A program made the position numbers and the translations under genes. A stretch of DNA of 64,000 nt from JAGVYF01 sp041650315 (lineage in GTDB: Archaea; Nanobdellota; Nanobdellia; Woesearchaeales; JAGVYF01), in assembly GCA_041650315.1 (NCBI GenBank), contig JBAZLJ010000001.1:496001-560000 (forward strand), given 5' to 3'. A model generated the notes under the pieces. That model saw nothing but the letters and a program-made list of their open reading frames with translations. It searched no databases and had not been told where the DNA came from. Below are positions 17,256 to 26,134 of the stretch, piece after piece; position 1 is the stretch's first letter, and each line of letters opens with the position of its first letter.

Positions 17256-17767
17256 TTCGCGTAATCGTTCACGGACAGGGCGGACAAGGCGTTAAATTGC
17301 TTGGTGAGATTTTTGCACATGTCCTGCTTGAATTGGGCAAAGAAGTCGCACTTACCTATGATTACGATTCGAATGTCCGAGGCGGTTCTGTCACGGCATA
17401 TCTTACTTTCGATTCTATTAAAATAAATAATCCAATCATTGAAGAGGCAGATTATCTGATACTTCTTTCATCTAATGAATTGCTTAAGGGCAAGAAAACA
17501 ATTATCGAAGAATCATGCGGAACTTCTGGATGCGAAGCTTGTCAAAAAAAAGCAGGTGAAGTAATAACTGTGCCTTTGAATGTGCTTGCTGAGCAGAAAG
17601 CAGGCAATAAGAAATTCATCAATATGGTTGTCCTTGGGTACTTGTTCAATATATTGGGGATTGACGCATCCAAGCTCGATCTGCGCAAGTTCTTGCCGGA
17701 TAAGTATGTTGAAGAGAATATGAAAGCGATTGAGTTAGGGTATCTGTACGAGCAGAAAAGCGAGTGA
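17252..17767 (+). CDS. korC: 2-oxoacid:ferredoxin oxidoreductase, gamma subunit
   Basis: 171 residues. HGQGGQGVKLLGEI (residues 7-20) and the SNVRGGSVTAYLTF segment are characteristic of the gamma subunit that completes the CoA-binding pocket. A CGTSGCEACQKK stretch (about residue 90) adds cysteines of unknown role. No separate delta (ferredoxin-like) subunit is seen, so the free ferredoxin at 10709-10906 may serve. Confidence 0.92.
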   Translation: MIRVIVHGQGGQGVKLLGEIFAHVLLELGKEVALTYDYDSNVRGGSVTAYLTFDSIKINNPIIEEADYLILLSSNELLKGKKTIIEESCGTSGCEACQKKAGEVITVPLNVLAEQKAGNKKFINMVVLGYLFNILGIDASKLDLRKFLPDKYVEENMKAIELGYLYEQKSE

Positions 17768-17777
17768 GGAGATTAAT

Positions 17778-18188
17778 ATGGAAAATAAAAACGAACTTCT
17801 TTCAAGATTATGTAAACAATATGAATTACGCGACGAAACTAAAAAATTATTTTCAGATAGACTTGATTTGATATATTCAATGGAAATAACCAATCCTGAG
17901 CATACTCGGGAAGGTTTGCTTGCTTTGGTTGAAGAGACCGCTAAACGTGATTATGAAAGAAGAATGGATTATAACGTTTCCAAAAGAGGTTTAGCTGCGA
18001 TAGATAGGGATTATGGAATATTGGCTGCTAATTTTCGGTCTATGGGTGAGGGAATGCAGACTCTTGCTGAAGAGTATCAGAATATAGCACAATTGACTGG
18101 CGAAGCTAAATCAAAGCTCGAGAAGCTGGAATTACTAATTGCACAAGCTGAAGTAGAAAAAGCTAAATCTGAAGGAAAAGTTAATTAA
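17778..18188 (+). CDS. Helical protein of unknown function downstream of korABC
   Basis: 136 residues, charged and mostly helical, with a C-terminal coiled-coil stretch (LTGEAKSKLEKLELLIAQAEVEKAK). GAGGAGATT Shine-Dalgarno precedes the ATG ten bases after the korC stop, so it is co-transcribed. Not recognised. Confidence 0.6.
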   Translation: MENKNELLSRLCKQYELRDETKKLFSDRLDLIYSMEITNPEHTREGLLALVEETAKRDYERRMDYNVSKRGLAAIDRDYGILAANFRSMGEGMQTLAEEYQNIAQLTGEAKSKLEKLELLIAQAEVEKAKSEGKVN

Positions 18189-18250
18189 AAGTATAAACGA
18201 AACTTTTATATACCTTTTTTTCTATATATCATACTCAGAGGTGATTTTTC

Positions 18251-18439
18251 ATGAAAAAAACTTGGTTAGATTTTACAGTTCTTGTCCTAATAATTGTAGG
18301 AGCTTTGAACTGGGGATTAACAGCACTAGGCTATAATGTAGTTGATATGCTATTGGGCGGATTCGCAATGTACGCATATTATCTAGTAGGTCTAGCTGGC
18401 TTGTACGAAATCTATTTCGCAACAAGACATTATTGGTAG
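18251..18439 (+). CDS. DUF378 family small membrane protein
   Basis: 62 residues with two hydrophobic helices. IIVGALNWGLTALGYNVVDM and the second-helix LVGLAGLYEIYF are the DUF378 pattern. Function unknown. AGAGGTGAT ribosome-binding site, preceded by an AT-rich promoter (TTTTATATAC), and followed by a hairpin terminator. Confidence 0.85.
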   Translation: MKKTWLDFTVLVLIIVGALNWGLTALGYNVVDMLLGGFAMYAYYLVGLAGLYEIYFATRHYW

Positions 18440-18450
18440 ATAATACCAGA

Positions 18451-18478
18451 AAGTAGAATTTCAGTCTACTTTTTTTCT
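18451..18478 (+). terminator. Intrinsic-type terminator after the DUF378 gene
   Basis: AAGTAGA (18451-18457) pairs with TCTACTT (18465-18471) around a 7-base loop, then a run of Ts. Classic hairpin-plus-U shape. Confidence 0.7.
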
Positions 18479-18510
18479 TTTATTTTCTTTCTTTGATACA
18501 ATATTCTTAT

Positions 18511-18981
18511 TCAATTCAATATCATCAGATAATAATTGAGAATAGCTGCAAAGCTAACCCAGAATAAGTACGGAATCAATAAGTATGCTGCAGTTTTTGA
18601 TATTTTCCTAAATGCAATAATTGTTGCTACTATCGATATCCATAATGCGATTACCTCGATAAATGCGCATTTAGGGCATTGCTGACCAAAGAATAATATT
18701 GACCAGAAAACATTTAATGCTAACTGGATTGTAAAAATAACAATTGCTTTGTTCTTGTCCTTACTCTTGCTCAATAGGATTAGATATAATGAATATCCCA
18801 TCAATAGGAATAATGTTGTCCAGACAGGACCAAATATCCAGCTAGGCGGATTGAAACTTGGCTTAATCAAAGTCGAATACCATGTTGGAATCATCGGCGT
18901 TGTGAATAATGCGCCGAGCCCGCCGGCTAATTGTGGAATTAGTAATGAAATGATAAGAAGTTTAAGATTTTTTATTTTCAT
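18511..18981 (-). CDS. tspO: TspO/MBR family protein
   Basis: 156 residues with five hydrophobic helices. The family's tryptophan/proline-rich pattern is visible: WYSTLIKPSFNPPSWIFGPV followed by W, and FWSILFFGQQ, then a terminal FAAILNYYLMILN. TspO binds tetrapyrroles and sterol-like ligands in membranes and is linked to oxidative stress. Monocistronic, convergent with the DUF378 gene. Confidence 0.92.
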   Translation of the reverse strand: MKIKNLKLLIISLLIPQLAGGLGALFTTPMIPTWYSTLIKPSFNPPSWIFGPVWTTLFLLMGYSLYLILLSKSKDKNKAIVIFTIQLALNVFWSILFFGQQCPKCAFIEVIALWISIVATIIAFRKISKTAAYLLIPYLFWVSFAAILNYYLMILN

Positions 18982-19072
18982 AGTAATTACATTGTGTTAT
19001 TCATTTAATAATCTTGCTATATATCTTGCATATCCATAATTGTTATAAATCGGAAGTCTATCGGTTTTTCCT

Positions 19073-20950
19073 ATGGCTGATGAAATGCTAGATAAATTGC
19101 TCTTCCCGCACGCAGAAGTACGTGACATACAGAGAGAGCTTATCTCTGATGTGAATGATGCTATTTCTAATCGCCGTAATCTTATTGCGCATGCACCAAC
19201 GGGTCTTGGTAAGACTGCATCTACTTTACCGATTGCACTTGCTCATGCTATTGAGAAGGATCTTGTCGTGTTTTTCTTGACTTCCAGGCATACTCAGCAT
19301 AAAATAGCAATCGATACATTACGTGAAGTCAAAAAGAAGCATAATCGTGATTTCGTCACAATTGATATCATCGGCAAAAGGCATATGTGTCCGTCTCCTG
19401 CAGCTCAGACTTTAGGCGGTGCTGATTTCCTTGAGTTCTGCAAATTGCAGGCAGAGGAAGGCAAGTGCGATTTTTATAATAACACCAAGGATAAAACCAA
19501 ACCTACTGTTGATGCAAAGTTTGTCATGGACAAGCTGAAGACTGAGATGCCTTGTTCTACAGAACAGGTGATGAACGAATGTTCACGTCTGGATCTCTGT
19601 CCTTATGAGATATCTATGATGCTTGCGCCTAAGGCTAAAGTGATTGTATCGGATTATTATTACATCTTCAATGACCACATACGCACTGGTTTTTTCAAGA
19701 AAGCTGGTTTTGAGTTGGATAAATGCATAATCATTATCGATGAAGGGCATAACGTGCCTGATCGTTTGCGCGAATTGATGACTGTTAAAGTATCTACAGT
19801 TGTGCTTGATCGCGCAGCCAAGGAAGCGCGTAAGTTTGGATTTAAAGAATTGGCTAGCAATATCGAAAGTTTCAAGATAAGATTATGGGACTTGTCCCGT
19901 GTCAATTCTGATATGGAACGGCTTATTGCGCGCCAGGATTTAGTTGATAAAATAGAAAATTTTGTCAACTATGACCAGTTCGTTTCAGATCTTGAATCTG
20001 CAGCTACTGATATCCGCGAAAAGCAGCGTGCCAGTTATGTCGGTTCTGTATACAAATTCTTGGGCTGTTGGCTTGGCGCTGACAAAGGATATGCGCGGAT
20101 ACTGCAGAAAGTCAAGGATGGAGTTATCACTTTATCCTATCGTTGTCTTAATCCCCTTGCAATTGCTGAACCTGTTATCAAGAATTGCTATTCTGCGATT
20201 ATTATGTCAGGGACTCTCACGCCAACTTCTATGTTCAAAGAATTGCTAGGTTTCCCTAAAGATACTGTTGAAAAGTCTTATCCTTCGCCGTTCCCTAAAG
20301 AGAACAGGCTTGCATTAATTGTGCCTGAGACCACAACTAAATTCACTGAAAGGTCAGATGATATGTACAAACGCATATCTGAAAAACTAGTTGAGATTAC
20401 TGATAATATTCCAGGTAATTCTGTAGTGTTCTTCCCGTCCTATTTCATACGCGATAAAGTGAATAACACTTTCTTGACTGCTTCCAAAAAGACTGTCTTT
20501 TCTGAGAGGCAAGAGATGACTAAAGAAGATAAACTTGAAACGTTAGAGAATTTCAAACGTTACAAGAATGTGGGCGCTGTAATGTTGGCGATTAGCGGTG
20601 GGAACTTTTCAGAGGGAATTGATCTTCCTGATATACTCAAATGCGTAATAATTGTCGGACTGCCTCTGCAGAAGCCTGATCTCGAGACGCAAGAATTGAT
20701 TAAGCATTATGATGAAGTGTTCGGCAAAGGTTGGGACTATGGTTATCTTTTCCCAGCGTTCAATAAATGTTTACAAGGGGCGGGCCGTTGCATACGATCT
20801 TCAACAGACCGAGGCGTAATTGTGTTCTTGGATGAGCGTTTTGCGTGGAATAACTATTTCAGATGCTTCCCTGCGGATTATAATGTCAAGGTGATGAGGA
20901 GCTATTACATGGATATGGTCAAGGGATTCTTTGCCAAACCTTTACTTTAG
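19073..20950 (+). CDS. xpd: XPD/Rad3-type DNA repair helicase
   Basis: 625 residues. Walker A is HAPTGLGKTAS (40-50) and the DEAH-like box is IIDEGHN (221-227). Between them lie cysteines at 106, 123, 132, 161, 170 and 176, four of which should hold the XPD [4Fe-4S] cluster. The C-terminal helicase motor has AISGGNFSEGIDLP and the QGAGRCIRS motif VI. A 5'-3' superfamily 2 helicase acting in repair. Its stop codon is shared with the first base of repeat element H. Confidence 0.93.
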   Translation: MADEMLDKLLFPHAEVRDIQRELISDVNDAISNRRNLIAHAPTGLGKTASTLPIALAHAIEKDLVVFFLTSRHTQHKIAIDTLREVKKKHNRDFVTIDIIGKRHMCPSPAAQTLGGADFLEFCKLQAEEGKCDFYNNTKDKTKPTVDAKFVMDKLKTEMPCSTEQVMNECSRLDLCPYEISMMLAPKAKVIVSDYYYIFNDHIRTGFFKKAGFELDKCIIIIDEGHNVPDRLRELMTVKVSTVVLDRAAKEARKFGFKELASNIESFKIRLWDLSRVNSDMERLIARQDLVDKIENFVNYDQFVSDLESAATDIREKQRASYVGSVYKFLGCWLGADKGYARILQKVKDGVITLSYRCLNPLAIAEPVIKNCYSAIIMSGTLTPTSMFKELLGFPKDTVEKSYPSPFPKENRLALIVPETTTKFTERSDDMYKRISEKLVEITDNIPGNSVVFFPSYFIRDKVNNTFLTASKKTVFSERQEMTKEDKLETLENFKRYKNVGAVMLAISGGNFSEGIDLPDILKCVIIVGLPLQKPDLETQELIKHYDEVFGKGWDYGYLFPAFNKCLQGAGRCIRSSTDRGVIVFLDERFAWNNYFRCFPADYNVKVMRSYYMDMVKGFFAKPLL

Positions 20951-21057
20951 TTTGCAACGGATAAATTTTCTTCATTCCACATATATGATAGCCATTCCGG
21001 AGACCGGTTCCTTGGCTATTCTCATTTTTAGCGATAAAATTTATAATTGTTGCAAAC
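20950..21057. repeat. Intergenic nested inverted-repeat element H
   Basis: GTTTGCAAC (20950-20958) pairs with GTTGCAAAC (21049-21057). ATAAATTTT (20961-20969) pairs with AAAATTTAT (21036-21044). Inside, ATAGCCA (20988-20994) pairs with TGGCTAT (21013-21019) and CCGG (20997-21000) with CCGG (21004-21007). Arm lengths and bulge positions copy element A (441-550) while the inner stem sequences are different. Confidence 0.85.
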
Positions 21058-21103
21058 CTTTGCTATAATAAAGTATTTATACTTGTTTGACCTAATTTTT
21101 AAT

Positions 21104-21925
21104 ATGAATTGGAGATTATTAGCTATTGGATTCTGCTTTTTGTGCGGTGTTTTGATTGCAGGAGTTTCTCTTACTGGTTTTGCAGTAGCTGTGCCTAAAG
21201 AAGGTTCGTTCATCGGTTTCGGTCTTGTTGTTTGGTCAGTCCTGCTTCTGGGAATGTTCAAAGGCAATTACGAGTCACAGATTAAATCATCTAAATCATT
21301 CGGCGATGAATTGTCTCTGAGTCATGGTCATGAACATCCAGTTATTGTGCTAGATACTTCTGCCATTGTTGAATATACACCTCGAGAGGTTGAATCTTTA
21401 TTGAAGGAACATCCGGCGTACATTCCAGGTTCTGTATATGAAGAACTCACTCCTGAATATAGGGCAGTTGTGAAGGAATACGGGCATGAAATATCTGGGT
21501 ATTCTGCATATACTGATCAAGCCAAACATATCCTTCGAATGAGTGAGAAAGCCAAACTTGCTGAAAAAGTTTTGCCTTTCGTTGAATCAAAACTTGAAGG
21601 AAGGGCTCTTCGGATGAGCATCCATGAAATAAATGATGCAAAGAACCAGATGGGACATTTGATCAAGCTTGCGCATGATGATGGCTTTGACATATCTGGA
21701 GACGAACGTGAAATGCTGAAGAAGACTTTGCATTATATCAAGACGCATTGCTTAGTGTCTGATACTATTATTGAAGTGTTTTCGGCTGTGCTGTATGAAG
21801 CTGCGCATGACAGGCATGTTGTCCTTGGCGAGAAAGATCCTGAGTATAGGGAAGCAGTCGAGTTCTTGAAGGAAAGGCATCCACAAATTGGCAAGTATAT
21901 TAGATTGGTTGAACCGAGCAAGTGA
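21104..21925 (+). CDS. Membrane-anchored PIN-like domain protein
   Basis: 273 residues from MNWRLLAIGF. Two N-terminal transmembrane helices (5-30 and 38-55) are followed by a PIN-like nuclease domain starting HPVIVLDTSAIVEYTPREV, with later acidic residues and a C-terminal VVLGEKDPEYREA segment. PIN domains are metal-dependent RNases. I start at 21104 because TATTTATAC lies about 30 bases upstream; the in-frame ATG at 21047 would lie inside the repeat. Membrane tethering is unusual and suggests RNA processing at the membrane; inferred. Confidence 0.65.
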   Translation: MNWRLLAIGFCFLCGVLIAGVSLTGFAVAVPKEGSFIGFGLVVWSVLLLGMFKGNYESQIKSSKSFGDELSLSHGHEHPVIVLDTSAIVEYTPREVESLLKEHPAYIPGSVYEELTPEYRAVVKEYGHEISGYSAYTDQAKHILRMSEKAKLAEKVLPFVESKLEGRALRMSIHEINDAKNQMGHLIKLAHDDGFDISGDEREMLKKTLHYIKTHCLVSDTIIEVFSAVLYEAAHDRHVVLGEKDPEYREAVEFLKERHPQIGKYIRLVEPSK

Positions 21926-22008
21926 GTATTATATCTCTTTTTAATAAGTTTTAAATACCCTTGTTTCTTGACTAGAGTATCTGTTTAAATTATACTAAAT
22001 GGTGATGA

Positions 22009-22965
22009 ATGATGACAAAAGCATGCAAAATCGGTTCAGGAAAGCCTAAAATTAATCCTACTAAGTATGACTTAGTTATAATCGGTGGCGGTCCTGCAGG
22101 CATGGGTTGCGCAGTATATTCCACTAGGTATAAACTGAATACAGCTATTATCAGTTCAGATTTGGGCGGTCTTGTTAATCAAGCGCCTATGATTGAGAAT
22201 TATCTCGGTTATTCTAGCATTGTTGGTTCTGATTTAGTTGCGAAATTCGTCGAACATGTTAAGTCTGCCAATGTGCCTATTTTTGATGATTGCGTCGTCA
22301 AGATTACTATGAATAAAGATTCATTCGAAGTACATAGTGAAAGCCAAGTTGTATTGGCTAAGAACATTTTAATTGCTTCAGGCCTTGAAAGGCGTAAGCT
22401 TGACATACCTGGCGAAAAAGAGTTTGAAGGGCGTGGCGTAACATATTGCGCGACATGCGATGCGCCAATGTTCAAAGGTTTTGATGTCGCCGTTGTCGGT
22501 GGCGGAGATGCAGCGGCTGCTGCTGCTGTGCTTGTGGCAAAGTATGCCAAACAAGTATATCTCGTGTATAGGGGCGATAAATTACGCGCTGAACCTTTCT
22601 GGCAGGATAAACTGAAAGTCACTAAGAACGTTTCTATTGTGTATAATGCTAATCTCACTGAGATCCGCGGAAATAAGTCTGTCGAATCAGTTAAACTTGA
22701 TAACGGAAAAGAACTGAAAGTGCGCGGAATCATAGTCGAAGTAGGTTCTGTACCTACAAATGCGCTTGTTGCTGGTCTGGGTGTTGATTTGGATGATAAA
22801 GGGTTCATCAAAGTCGATGCGGGTATGAGGACGAATGTACCGGGCGTATATGCTGCGGGAGATGTATGCAATGCCAACAATGGTTTCAAGCAGATAATCA
22901 CTGCTGTAGCTAGCGGATCTATTGCATCAAATACGATATTCATGGATTCGCATAAAAGTAAATAG
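22009..22965 (+). CDS. trxB: Thioredoxin reductase
   Basis: 318 residues. FAD-binding IIGGGPAGMG (near 24-33), redox-active YCATCD (near 146), NADPH-type VVGGGDAAAAAA, and the closing VPGVYAAGDVCN. It passes electrons from NAD(P)H to the thioredoxin encoded two genes downstream. The first dinucleotide glycines are intact; the second-site cofactor preference cannot be read. GGTGATG precedes the start. Confidence 0.95.
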   Translation: MMTKACKIGSGKPKINPTKYDLVIIGGGPAGMGCAVYSTRYKLNTAIISSDLGGLVNQAPMIENYLGYSSIVGSDLVAKFVEHVKSANVPIFDDCVVKITMNKDSFEVHSESQVVLAKNILIASGLERRKLDIPGEKEFEGRGVTYCATCDAPMFKGFDVAVVGGGDAAAAAAVLVAKYAKQVYLVYRGDKLRAEPFWQDKLKVTKNVSIVYNANLTEIRGNKSVESVKLDNGKELKVRGIIVEVGSVPTNALVAGLGVDLDDKGFIKVDAGMRTNVPGVYAAGDVCNANNGFKQIITAVASGSIASNTIFMDSHKSK

Positions 22966-23018
22966 ATTATTAGAATTAGATAATTCATAGACAAAAAATA
23001 TTAACGAGGTTATGTAAA

Positions 23019-23582
23019 ATGGAGTCATTAGAACATAAAGAACAAAAAGTGTTGGTTCTGTTTGATGTACAGAACATGTATTATTCAGCGAAGAATATAT
23101 TTAACGCAAAAGTAAATTTCGGCGAGATTCTGAAGCATGCTGTTGGCAAGCGTAAATTGATACGTGCGATAGCTTATGTAATAAAAACAGAGATAAAGGA
23201 AGAGGAAAGCTTCCATAAAGCGCTTATGAATTTCGGCATTGAAGTCAAGCAGAAGGATCTGCAGACTTTTGTAGGTGGAGCTAAGAAAGGCGATTGGGAT
23301 ATCGGAATCGCGATGGATGCCGTTAGGTTAGCTAATAAGGTTGATACTGTTGTGCTAGTTTCAGGAGATGGCGATTTCAAGGATCTGCTTAGTTATCTGA
23401 ATTCGCATGGATGCCGTACTGAAGTGATTGCCTTCTCTAAAACTGCGTCAAAGCATATTAAGGAAGAAGCAGATAGTTTCTTTGATCTGGAATCTAATAG
23501 ACGTAAATTTTTAATACCTATAGCTAGGAAAGTAGTGTATAAAGATAACAAGGAGGATGCACCAAATGAAGGAAGTATCTGA
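23019..23582 (+). CDS. NYN domain protein (LabA/DUF88-like RNase)
   Basis: 187 residues. VLFDVQNMYYSAKN provides the first catalytic aspartate and asparagine, and KKGDWDIGIAMDA followed by LVSGDGDFKDLL the remaining acids of the NYN/PIN-type fold. Likely a metal-dependent RNase of the LabA/DUF88 family. It lies between thioredoxin reductase and thioredoxin genes, with the thioredoxin start 17 bases inside its 3' end, so it is part of that operon. Confidence 0.88.
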   Translation: MESLEHKEQKVLVLFDVQNMYYSAKNIFNAKVNFGEILKHAVGKRKLIRAIAYVIKTEIKEEESFHKALMNFGIEVKQKDLQTFVGGAKKGDWDIGIAMDAVRLANKVDTVVLVSGDGDFKDLLSYLNSHGCRTEVIAFSKTASKHIKEEADSFFDLESNRRKFLIPIARKVVYKDNKEDAPNEGSI

Positions 23583-23877
23583 GAAGAGTTTCACAACGGA
23601 TGTGTTAAAACAGCCTTTAGCTGTAGTTGATTTTTGGGCTAGTTGGTGCCATCCATGTATGCAATTCAAGCCAATATTTGAGAAGGTTGCTACTGAGTTT
23701 AAGGATGTGGCTTTCTGCAAGGCGAATATAGAAGAATATAGAGATTTAGCATTAGAGTATGGCATATTCAGCATCCCTACAGTGCTCTTTTTCAAGAAAG
23801 GAATTGAAGTTGGTAGGTATACTGGAAGCATGACAGAAAGCGCTTTCAAACAGAAAATTACTGAGGTTTTGAAGTAG
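23566..23877 (+). CDS. trxA: Thioredoxin
   Basis: 103 residues starting MKEVSEKSF. VDFWASWCHPCMQFKPIF carries a CHPC active site instead of the common CGPC. The cis-proline motif SIPTVLFFKKG is present. AAGGAGG lies nine bases before the chosen ATG; the ATG nine bases earlier is too close to it. Expected partner of TrxB (22009-22965). Confidence 0.95.
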   Translation: MKEVSEKSFTTDVLKQPLAVVDFWASWCHPCMQFKPIFEKVATEFKDVAFCKANIEEYRDLALEYGIFSIPTVLFFKKGIEVGRYTGSMTESAFKQKITEVLK

Positions 23878-23928
23878 AGTCACTCTCTAGTAGTTAAACC
23901 ATAGCAAGATTTAAATATAGGTGATTTT

Positions 23929-24141
23929 ATGTTATTTTATATGGCAGATTTCAATTTCAAAGGGATGGAGATGGATATCACAAAGCTTAAGCAGTTTAAA
24001 GAATTTCTAAATTTTACCCTTCAGAAAAAGACTTGCCTAGATTATCATGATTTCAGGCAGAATTGCGGAATCTCTCGCGCTCAATGGGATCAGTTCAAGT
24101 TGAATAACAATGAGAACGAAATCAAATGGAGTGTTGAATAA
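23929..24141 (+). CDS. Small hypothetical protein
   Basis: 70 residues, two predicted helices, one cysteine pair far apart (KTCLDYH and NCGISRAQWDQF). Not recognised; the C-terminal half might be a small helical DNA-binding unit. It has ATTTAAATA and an AGGTGAT site upstream, so it seems to be a real separate gene. Confidence 0.5.
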   Translation: MLFYMADFNFKGMEMDITKLKQFKEFLNFTLQKKTCLDYHDFRQNCGISRAQWDQFKLNNNENEIKWSVE

Positions 24142-24185
24142 ACTTTTTATCGCTATATTTCTAACATATAACAACTATTCATTAA

Positions 24186-25037
24186 CTAATACATACCGAA
24201 CCAGAATTTGAATTTATTGAAGAAGCTTAGTTTTGTGCATACATTATTTATACAATATTTAGAGCTGCATTCTGCATGATTTTCACAAGTTGCGCTTGTG
24301 TCTTTCAATGGTTCCCATTTAAGTTCTTCAGAACAATATTTGTTGCTTAATACTGAATTAATAGGCAAGCATCTTTTTACATCAAACGGACATCCTATTT
24401 TGTCATTTTGATGTTTACACACGCCATTGAAGCAGGTATCTGTTGTGCAGCCATTATTATCTCCACATTGGCTATCTACTCTGCATTGGAATTTAATGCA
24501 ACTATCGCCCATACACATAGTGCCATCATCGCATCCGCAGTCTTCTGTGCAGCTTGCACAATTCTCATCATTGGCACATTTTCCGTCTCCGCACCATGCG
24601 CAATCAGTGATGCATTTGCCTTGTTCGCCTGGATCGCAATAGCTGTTACCGCAATATGCTTCGCAGACTTTATTGTCTACGCATCTTTCGCCAGGATAAC
24701 ATCTTGCCTGTCCGCATTTTGTAGTTGGAACTGTCAATGTGAATTTAACATTAGGATTGCTCCTGTCTTCCATCTGCAGGAATTCGTCGATAGAAACTGA
24801 TAGATTAGAACTGAATGTATGCGATTCATATCTCGCTAATTCCGGAGATAATTCATCACTTATCATGAATCTAGCTTTGCCGTCTTTATATTCATACAAT
24901 AGAATCGTGTATTCGGCAGGGCCTAGTTTGTATATCTTACTCTGGCCTTGTTGCAGTGCTGAAGTAGTTGAGAATCCTGAGGCTATAGCTGAGAATAACA
25001 AAATACATACTAATAACGATACAATCAGCCTCTTCAT
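24186..25037 (-). CDS. Exported cysteine-rich protein
   Basis: 283 residues. Signal peptide at 1-20 (MKRLIVSLLVCILLFSAIAS), a beta-rich domain to about 105, then about 150 residues with some 30 cysteines in CGDGKCxxxENCxxCxxDCG-like units, as in many DPANN surface proteins. A short hydrophobic C-terminus (FNKFKFWFGMY). Probably cell-surface and disulfide-stabilised. Related in style to the protein at 37068-37967. Its promoter is upstream at about 25060, next to repeat element D. Confidence 0.75.
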   Translation of the reverse strand: MKRLIVSLLVCILLFSAIASGFSTTSALQQGQSKIYKLGPAEYTILLYEYKDGKARFMISDELSPELARYESHTFSSNLSVSIDEFLQMEDRSNPNVKFTLTVPTTKCGQARCYPGERCVDNKVCEAYCGNSYCDPGEQGKCITDCAWCGDGKCANDENCASCTEDCGCDDGTMCMGDSCIKFQCRVDSQCGDNNGCTTDTCFNGVCKHQNDKIGCPFDVKRCLPINSVLSNKYCSEELKWEPLKDTSATCENHAECSSKYCINNVCTKLSFFNKFKFWFGMY

Positions 25038-25085
25038 AGCTTTATTATCTATATTTACAAGTATATAAAGATTATGTTAAGATTA

Positions 25086-25220
25086 AAATGTCCAGAATAC
25101 TCGTTTCACTCGGTCAATGTTATTCACATCTACTACTTATTATAGATATCAAAATAAATCTTGTATTTACTTGTAGGATAAGTATGTTCATTAAGGACAT
25201 TGACATAATTCTGGACATTT
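25086..25220. repeat. Intergenic inverted-repeat element D
   Basis: AAATGTCCAGAAT (25086-25098) pairs perfectly with ATTCTGGACATTT (25208-25220). After a 14-base left insertion (ACTCGTTTCACTCG), GTCAATGT (25113-25120) pairs with ACATTGAC (25197-25204). Ten bases separate it from the stop of the SPOUT gene. Same layout as elements E, F and G; outer arms shared with G. Confidence 0.88.
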
Positions 25221-25229
25221 AAGCTATAT

Positions 25230-25784
25230 TTAGAATTGTTTTCCGCTTTTTAGGAGCTTTACTAGTTCTTTACTGATTAAAGGTTTTTTCTTGATTAGAA
25301 CATATCTGAATGGGAATTCTACTGATTCATTTGGCCCCATCTTGAGATCGATATTGTCTGCGAATGGTATCTTATCTATAGATTTTCCTTCGGTTATCAT
25401 CTTAGCCACACATACTGCGTTATCTGTAGGGAATTGGTTCTTCTGCAGATTCCTGCGTTCTCCTTTTATTGTAAGTTCTTCCTTTGTCCTTTTCCTTGGC
25501 GGATAGTCACCTAAGATACCACCAAATATGAGGTAATCAAACTTATCTTTTGGAGATAATGTTTTTGGGGCATCGGGATCTAGTATGCAGATATTCTTTA
25601 GATTGAGTTTTTGCGCTGATTCTGTATGGACCTCTGCAAATTTGTTTAGCTTTTTGAGATCTTTCTTCTGTAGATTTGTGATTATAAGATTCTTATTTCC
25701 AACTATCTTAGAAATGTGCTTGTACTCTATCAGGCACCATTTGAATAGTTCGGGTTCAAGATGCTCGATTATGAATTTAGTCAT
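25230..25784 (-). CDS. SPOUT methyltransferase, Sfm1/DUF431-like
   Basis: 184 residues. FIIEHLEPELFKWCLIEYKH, FDYLIFGGILGDYPPRKRT and FPTDNAVCVAKMI match the Sfm1 family, knotted SPOUT enzymes of which yeast Sfm1 methylates an arginine of ribosomal protein uS3. The archaeal substrate is not established. I start at the ATG giving MTKFIIEHLE, two bases after the upstream lipoprotein gene ends, so the two form an operon. Confidence 0.85.
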   Translation of the reverse strand: MTKFIIEHLEPELFKWCLIEYKHISKIVGNKNLIITNLQKKDLKKLNKFAEVHTESAQKLNLKNICILDPDAPKTLSPKDKFDYLIFGGILGDYPPRKRTKEELTIKGERRNLQKNQFPTDNAVCVAKMITEGKSIDKIPFADNIDLKMGPNESVEFPFRYVLIKKKPLISKELVKLLKSGKQF

Positions 25785-25786
25785 CT

Positions 25787-26134
25787 TCAGTAGTCGCAAC
25801 CTGTCATATCGCTCAATTGGCTGAATGTCATGGTTCCTGATTTTCTTGTTCCATCTTTAAATTCCCAAGTAGGATATCCTTCGATTCCTGCTTCTGCACA
25901 GACATCGTTTTGAGTTCCATCTGCATTTGAGCATTCTATATATGTCGCGTATTGCCAGCTTTCGCCGAAATTCTTTTTCTGTTCATTGCAGTGGCTGCAC
26001 CAGAACGCGCCGTACATTTTCGCGCCGTTTGCGGTGAGGCATTTAGCGAAATCATCAGTGCTTACTGGCGGTGTTGAAGTACATCCTGATAAGATTAATA
26101 TTGCTAGGATCGAAATCAATATTATGGTTTTCAT
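25787..26134 (-). CDS. Thioredoxin-like lipoprotein
   Basis: 115 residues. The N-terminus is a lipoprotein signal (ILAILILSGC, lipobox LSGC at about residue 18). The mature part has a thioredoxin-like motif MYGAFWCSHCNEQKKNFG and IEGYPTWEF with a cis-proline-like position, similar to the thioredoxin domain found with VKOR. It likely handles disulfides outside the membrane, for example for the cysteine-rich exported proteins in this window. The lipobox makes it a candidate LspA substrate. Confidence 0.85.
   Translation of the reverse strand: MKTIILISILAILILSGCTSTPPVSTDDFAKCLTANGAKMYGAFWCSHCNEQKKNFGESWQYATYIECSNADGTQNDVCAEAGIEGYPTWEFKDGTRKSGTMTFSQLSDMTGCDY

Noticed and set aside
22209..22994. 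261-codon minus-strand frame
   Set aside because: Mirror of thioredoxin reductase; low-complexity Ser/Thr-rich translation typical of an antisense shadow.
24408..24800. Plus-strand frame of 130 codons with hydrophobic composition
   Set aside because: Antisense to the cysteine-rich exported protein; cysteine codons read backwards give Ala/Ile-rich peptides.
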